Positions 7,173-9,096 of a stretch of DNA of 9,096 nt are shown here, in pieces (position 1 is the first letter of the stretch; each line of letters starts with the position of its first letter). This DNA comes from Candidatus Sordicultor fermentans (lineage in GTDB: Bacteria > Atribacterota > Atribacteria > Atribacterales > Caldatribacteriaceae): NCBI GenBank assembly GCA_002385475.1, contig DGDO01000006.1, positions 1-9,096 of the forward strand, written 5' to 3'. The notes below the pieces were generated by a model. It saw nothing but the letters and a program-made list of their open reading frames with translations. It did no database searches and was not told the DNA's origin. The translations under genes and the position numbers were made by a program.

Positions 7173-7260
7173 CATCCCTCCGCTGGCATTAACCAGATCA
7201 GGTTCAACGGGTCGAAAGCTTGCGCTCTCCTCTCAGCCCTTCAAGAGCTCCCCTACTTCT
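7173..7260 (-). ncRNA. TPP riboswitch (THI element) aptamer
   Basis: The minus strand shows the conserved THI-box blocks in order: GGGGAGC (7253-7247), GGGCTGAGAGG (7238-7228), GACCC, TTGAACCTGATCTGG (7206-7192), TTAATGCCAGCGGAGGGA (7191-7174). Helices that can be drawn: AGCUC/GGGCU closing UUGA (P3), GAGAGC/GCUUUC closing GCAA (the variable P3a), and CUGG/CCAG closing UUAAUG (P5). TPP binding should favour the terminator at 7126-7161 and lower expression of the whole operon. The outermost helix P1 is not obvious: the bases before GGGG and after AGGGA do not pair. Identification as a TPP aptamer is firm; the exact ends are approximate. Confidence 0.96.
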
Positions 7261-7274
7261 ATTTAATTTTCACC

Positions 7275-7305
7275 ATTTTAACATATTCGTAAACCTTTTT
7301 CTCCA
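7275..7305 (-). promoter_or_regulatory. Likely promoter of the thi operon
   Basis: On the minus strand TAAAAT (7280-7275) is a good -10 box just ahead of the aptamer; transcription would begin near 7268. A weak -35 candidate TGGAGA (7305-7300) lies 19 nt upstream. An alternative pair is TTTACG (7293-7288) with AAAATT (7270-7265). The choice is by eye. Confidence 0.5.
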
Positions 7306-7321
7306 GTGCAGAAAAAGGTTT
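7291..7321. repeat. Perfect 12-bp inverted repeat over the thi promoter
   Basis: AAACCTTTTTCT (7291-7302) and AGAAAAAGGTTT (7310-7321) are exact reverse complements around a 7-nt spacer (CCAGTGC). One arm covers the likely -35 region of the thi promoter. It could be an operator, or a terminator-like hairpin on either strand, though neither side is followed by a long T-run. Confidence 0.6.
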
Positions 7322-7575
7322 TAGGAAACTATGCTCGGGCGAGTTTTTAGTAAACTTCTTGTTATGAACAATTACTTTACAACCCAGGAACTTGGCAGGT
7401 AGCAAAAAGTAACATGGTTATCCTCTATATCTTCGTAGAAATACAAAGAAAGGGAAAGAATTAAGATATTGGCAAAAAGTAGCTTTCGCTATGCTAAAGA
7501 TTAGATAAATAACTTAATAGATAAATGATAAACGAGCTCTATTAGAAAAAGAACTGGTGAAGGAGGCAATTTGAG
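7322..7575. other. AT-rich divergent intergenic region, no gene seen
   Basis: All frames are broken by stops and nothing resembles an RNA family I know. Small repeats are present: GCAAAAAGTA at 7402-7411 and 7472-7481, and TAGATAAAT at 7502-7510 and 7518-7526. AGGAGG at 7561-7566 precedes the small ORF that follows. Confidence 0.4.
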
Positions 7576-7773
7576 GTGATGAGAAAGCTATCCACTTTTG
7601 CAGGAAAAAGACTTAATCCACTCAAGCTAACAATAGAGGAAAAACATCCTTACAAGATTCAAACGACCCCAGAGAGCGCGACTATTCTCCAAATTCTCCA
7701 AATGCTCCTAAAACCATGGTATAATGAGCTCAGTTTAAGAGGGAATCAGTCAGTTTTCCCAGACATAATATAA
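7576..7773 (+). CDS. Doubtful small ORF, 65 codons
   Basis: GTG (7576) followed at once by ATG (7579), with AGGAGG at 7561-7566, nine and twelve bases upstream. The translation (starting MMRKLSTFAGKRLNPLKLT) is a mildly basic, soluble-looking peptide with one hydrophobic stretch (ATILQILQMLL) and no signal peptide or motif I recognise. A TGG-TATAAT promoter-like element lies within its last third, and its stop is 28 bases before the ribokinase start. It may be a real short gene cotranscribed with the kinase, a decayed gene remnant, or chance. The ribosome binding site is the only positive evidence. Confidence 0.25.
   Translation: MMRKLSTFAGKRLNPLKLTIEEKHPYKIQTTPESATILQILQMLLKPWYNELSLRGNQSVFPDII
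7717..7725 (+). promoter_or_regulatory. Extended -10 promoter for the ribokinase gene
   Basis: TGGTATAAT is a perfect TATAAT with the TGn extension, about 75 nt before the start codon. No good -35 box lies 17 nt upstream, as is common for extended -10 promoters. A second TATAAT (7769-7774) is closer to the gene and lacks the extension. Confidence 0.55.
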
Positions 7774-7788
7774 TAACTTCTTAGTTAT
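7773..7788. repeat. Short inverted repeat in the ribokinase leader
   Basis: ATAACT and AGTTAT are exact reverse complements around TTCT... loop bases 7779-7782, just before the ribosome binding site (GGGAGG, 7792-7797) and touching the second TATAAT. It could be a small operator or a weak hairpin in the mRNA leader. Confidence 0.35.
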
Positions 7789-7801
7789 CAAGGGAGGTAT
7801 T

Positions 7802-8740
7802 ATGGTGACGCCTACTGTAGCTATAGTCGGAAGTAATATGATGGACCTCATAACTTACTATCGAGATAGAATGCCCAAAACCGGGGAAACTATTTTTGGA
7901 GAAGACTTTGAGATTGGCTTTGGAGGAAAAGGAGCCAACCAGGGAGTAGCTGTTTCCCGTCTGGGTGGGAAAGTTATAATGGTAACCGCGGTAGGAGACG
8001 ACCTTTTTGGTCCTCTGGTTAAGAATAACTTCCTCGAAAATGGAATTAGCAGCAAGTTCATAAAAACCGTCCCGGGGAAGACCAGTGGAGTGGCTCCTAT
8101 TTTTGTAGACGAGAAAGGAAGAAACAGTATTTTCATCATTCCCGGAGCCAACTATTCCCTTTTCCCCGAAGATGTAATTCAAGCCGAAGAAGAACTTCAA
8201 AAGGCCTCCTTCTTGTTGCTTCAGCTGGAAATACCTCTAGAAACTGTATATTATGCCATCGACATGGCTCAGAAGCTCAACTTAAAAGTAATCTTAAATC
8301 CCGCACCAGCTCAAGAACTGGAGTGGAACAAAATTCAAAGTGTTTTCTTATTAGCCCCCAACGAGAGCGAGCTGGAAAGTCTGACTGGAATTCCTGCTGA
8401 CTCATTTACCCATATCCAGGAAGGAGCTTCTTTTCTACTGGAAAAAGGAATCAAAAATGTGTTGGTTACCCTGGGGGAGAAAGGCTCAGCTCTTTTTACT
8501 CCTCAGGAAAGTAAAGAATTCGCGGCTTATTCAGTTAATTCCATAGATACCACCGGAGCAGGTGACGCTTTCCTAGGAGCTTTATCGTTCTTCCTGGCTG
8601 AAGGGAAAGATATGGACGAGGCAATAGATTTGAGTTCTGCTTATGCTGCTCTCTCTACCACCAGACGAGGAACTCAAAAATCTTTTGCTTCCCGAGAAGA
8701 ATTCGAGAATTGGCTAAAATCTTATTCTTCTGGCACCTAA
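7802..8740 (+). CDS. rbsK: Ribokinase (PfkB family sugar kinase)
   Basis: Cytosolic ATP-dependent kinase, most likely ribose to ribose 5-phosphate. The 312 residues follow the ribokinase pattern: VGSNMMD at 9-15 with Asp15 at the sugar-binding position, MPKTGETIFG at 24-33, GFGGKGANQGVAVSRLG at 39-55, VGDDLFG at 64-70, IPGAN at 113-117, QLEIP at 141-145 with the Glu found in ribokinases, NESE at 187-190 (the NxxE Mg/phosphate motif), and DTTGAGDAF at 249-257 with catalytic base Asp255. TTRRGTQKS at 286-294 resembles the C-terminal monovalent-cation region. AGGGAGG (7791-7797) precedes the ATG by only four bases; the second codon GTG would have more usual spacing. It stands alone, divergent from the thi operon, with no ribose transporter or regulator nearby. 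A related pentose or nucleoside-sugar substrate is possible. Confidence 0.9.
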   Translation: MVTPTVAIVGSNMMDLITYYRDRMPKTGETIFGEDFEIGFGGKGANQGVAVSRLGGKVIMVTAVGDDLFGPLVKNNFLENGISSKFIKTVPGKTSGVAPIFVDEKGRNSIFIIPGANYSLFPEDVIQAEEELQKASFLLLQLEIPLETVYYAIDMAQKLNLKVILNPAPAQELEWNKIQSVFLLAPNESELESLTGIPADSFTHIQEGASFLLEKGIKNVLVTLGEKGSALFTPQESKEFAAYSVNSIDTTGAGDAFLGALSFFLAEGKDMDEAIDLSSAYAALSTTRRGTQKSFASREEFENWLKSYSSGT

Positions 8741-8901
8741 TATAATTCTCGCAAAACCTGTTAAATCGCTCAAATTTTAAAAGTAAGTTACATCGGAGCT
8801 TAAAGACTTGGAATCACCACAGAACTATAGGGGTAAACCCCCTGCAACCCTTGAAAGAGGAAAAAATCAAAAACGTAAAATAAGAACATAAAGATGAAAC
8901 T

Positions 8902-8930
8902 GCTGAGGAAGAAAGAGCATCTTCCTCAGC
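8902..8930. repeat. Perfect 11-bp hairpin downstream of the ribokinase gene
   Basis: GCTGAGGAAGA (8902-8912) and TCTTCCTCAGC (8920-8930) pair exactly around a 7-nt loop. No T-run follows on either strand, so a simple intrinsic terminator is unlikely. Its neighbour CTCGCGATGAC recalls dispersed intergenic repeats. Confidence 0.6.
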
Positions 8931-9051
8931 CTCGCGATGACGGGTTGAAGAATTGCTACTTTTGTCTGTCGCTGCAACAACCCCTCCTCATCCATCACCC
9001 TGGCGACTTTCGAGCCGTTTTTAGCCTGTCTCTATCATCCCCTCATCTCTC

Positions 9052-9076
9052 ATTCCTGAATGTCTCTATCAGGAAT
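9052..9076. repeat. 8-bp inverted repeat near the window edge
   Basis: ATTCCTGA and TCAGGAAT are exact reverse complements around a 9-nt loop. The second copy of the direct repeat TGTCTCTATCA runs through the loop into the right arm. Confidence 0.45.
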
Positions 9077-9096
9077 CTAAATTACTTAAGGGCAAA

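Larger units (their letters stand above)
8741..9096. other. Non-coding stretch with hairpins and short repeats
   Basis: No gene is supported on either strand. It holds GGGG-TAAA-CCCC (8830-8841), a perfect 11-bp hairpin (8902-8930), CTCGCGATGACGGG (8931-8944), an 11-bp direct repeat TGTCTCTATCA (9027-9037 and 9061-9071), and a hairpin at 9052-9076. None is an obvious intrinsic terminator for the ribokinase gene. Confidence 0.5.

Noticed and set aside
7331..7347. Possible terminator GCTCGGGCGAG followed by TTTTT on the plus strand
   Set aside because: The stem is only CTCG/CGAG around two bases, too short for a stable hairpin, and no plus-strand gene precedes it.
7781..8200. Minus-strand open frame of 139 codons antisense to the ribokinase start
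   Set aside because: Opposes a clear ribokinase frame and has no motif or ribosome binding site that I could support.
8741..9096. Possible CRISPR array or tRNA in the right-hand non-coding stretch
   Set aside because: The repeats are only 11 bp with two copies, spacers are not regular, and no cloverleaf can be drawn by eye.

Overview
The window holds a bacterial thiamine salvage operon on the minus strand and a divergent ribokinase-type gene on the plus strand. Base composition is moderate, with Shine-Dalgarno sites close to AGGAGG, several GTG starts and one TTG start, and genes that overlap or nearly touch. The last gene of the operon is a reductase with two ferredoxin-type Cys clusters. 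Together this suggests an anaerobic bacterium of Firmicutes-like or candidate-phylum type. That placement is inference; no taxonomic marker is present.

Layout. 1-179: non-coding end of the operon, with a GC-rich hairpin (61-89) that is a possible terminator. 180-7106, minus strand, read from right to left: thiW (thiazole ECF S-component), cytX (HMP permease), thiM (hydroxyethylthiazole kinase), thiE (thiamine-phosphate synthase), thiL (thiamine-phosphate kinase), thiD (HMP/HMP-P kinase), a DUF72 protein, and an aldo/keto reductase with two Cys4 clusters. 7126-7260, minus strand: a TPP riboswitch aptamer followed by an intrinsic terminator, which is the control point of the operon. 7261-7801: divergent intergenic region with promoters for both directions, a perfect 12-bp inverted repeat and one doubtful small ORF. 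7802-8740, plus strand: ribokinase-family sugar kinase. 8741-9096: no gene, several hairpins and short repeats.

How the genes work together. ThiW (with an ECF energising module not in this window) should bring in the thiazole alcohol and CytX should bring in HMP. ThiM phosphorylates the thiazole, ThiD phosphorylates HMP twice, ThiE joins the two, and ThiL makes TPP, which shuts the operon off through the riboswitch. No de novo genes (thiC, thiG, thiS, thiH/thiO) lie here, so the locus by itself encodes precursor salvage only. The DUF72 gene overlaps thiD by four bases and the reductase follows after 50 nt, so both probably share the TPP-controlled transcript. That is the least explained part of the locus.

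I found no mobile element, CRISPR array, tRNA, rRNA or clearly new defence or biosynthetic system. The more unusual points are the DUF72-reductase tail on a thiamine operon, a riboswitch whose canonical closing helix P1 is not apparent, the inverted repeat over the thi promoter, and hairpins and short inverted motifs in the two flanking non-coding regions.
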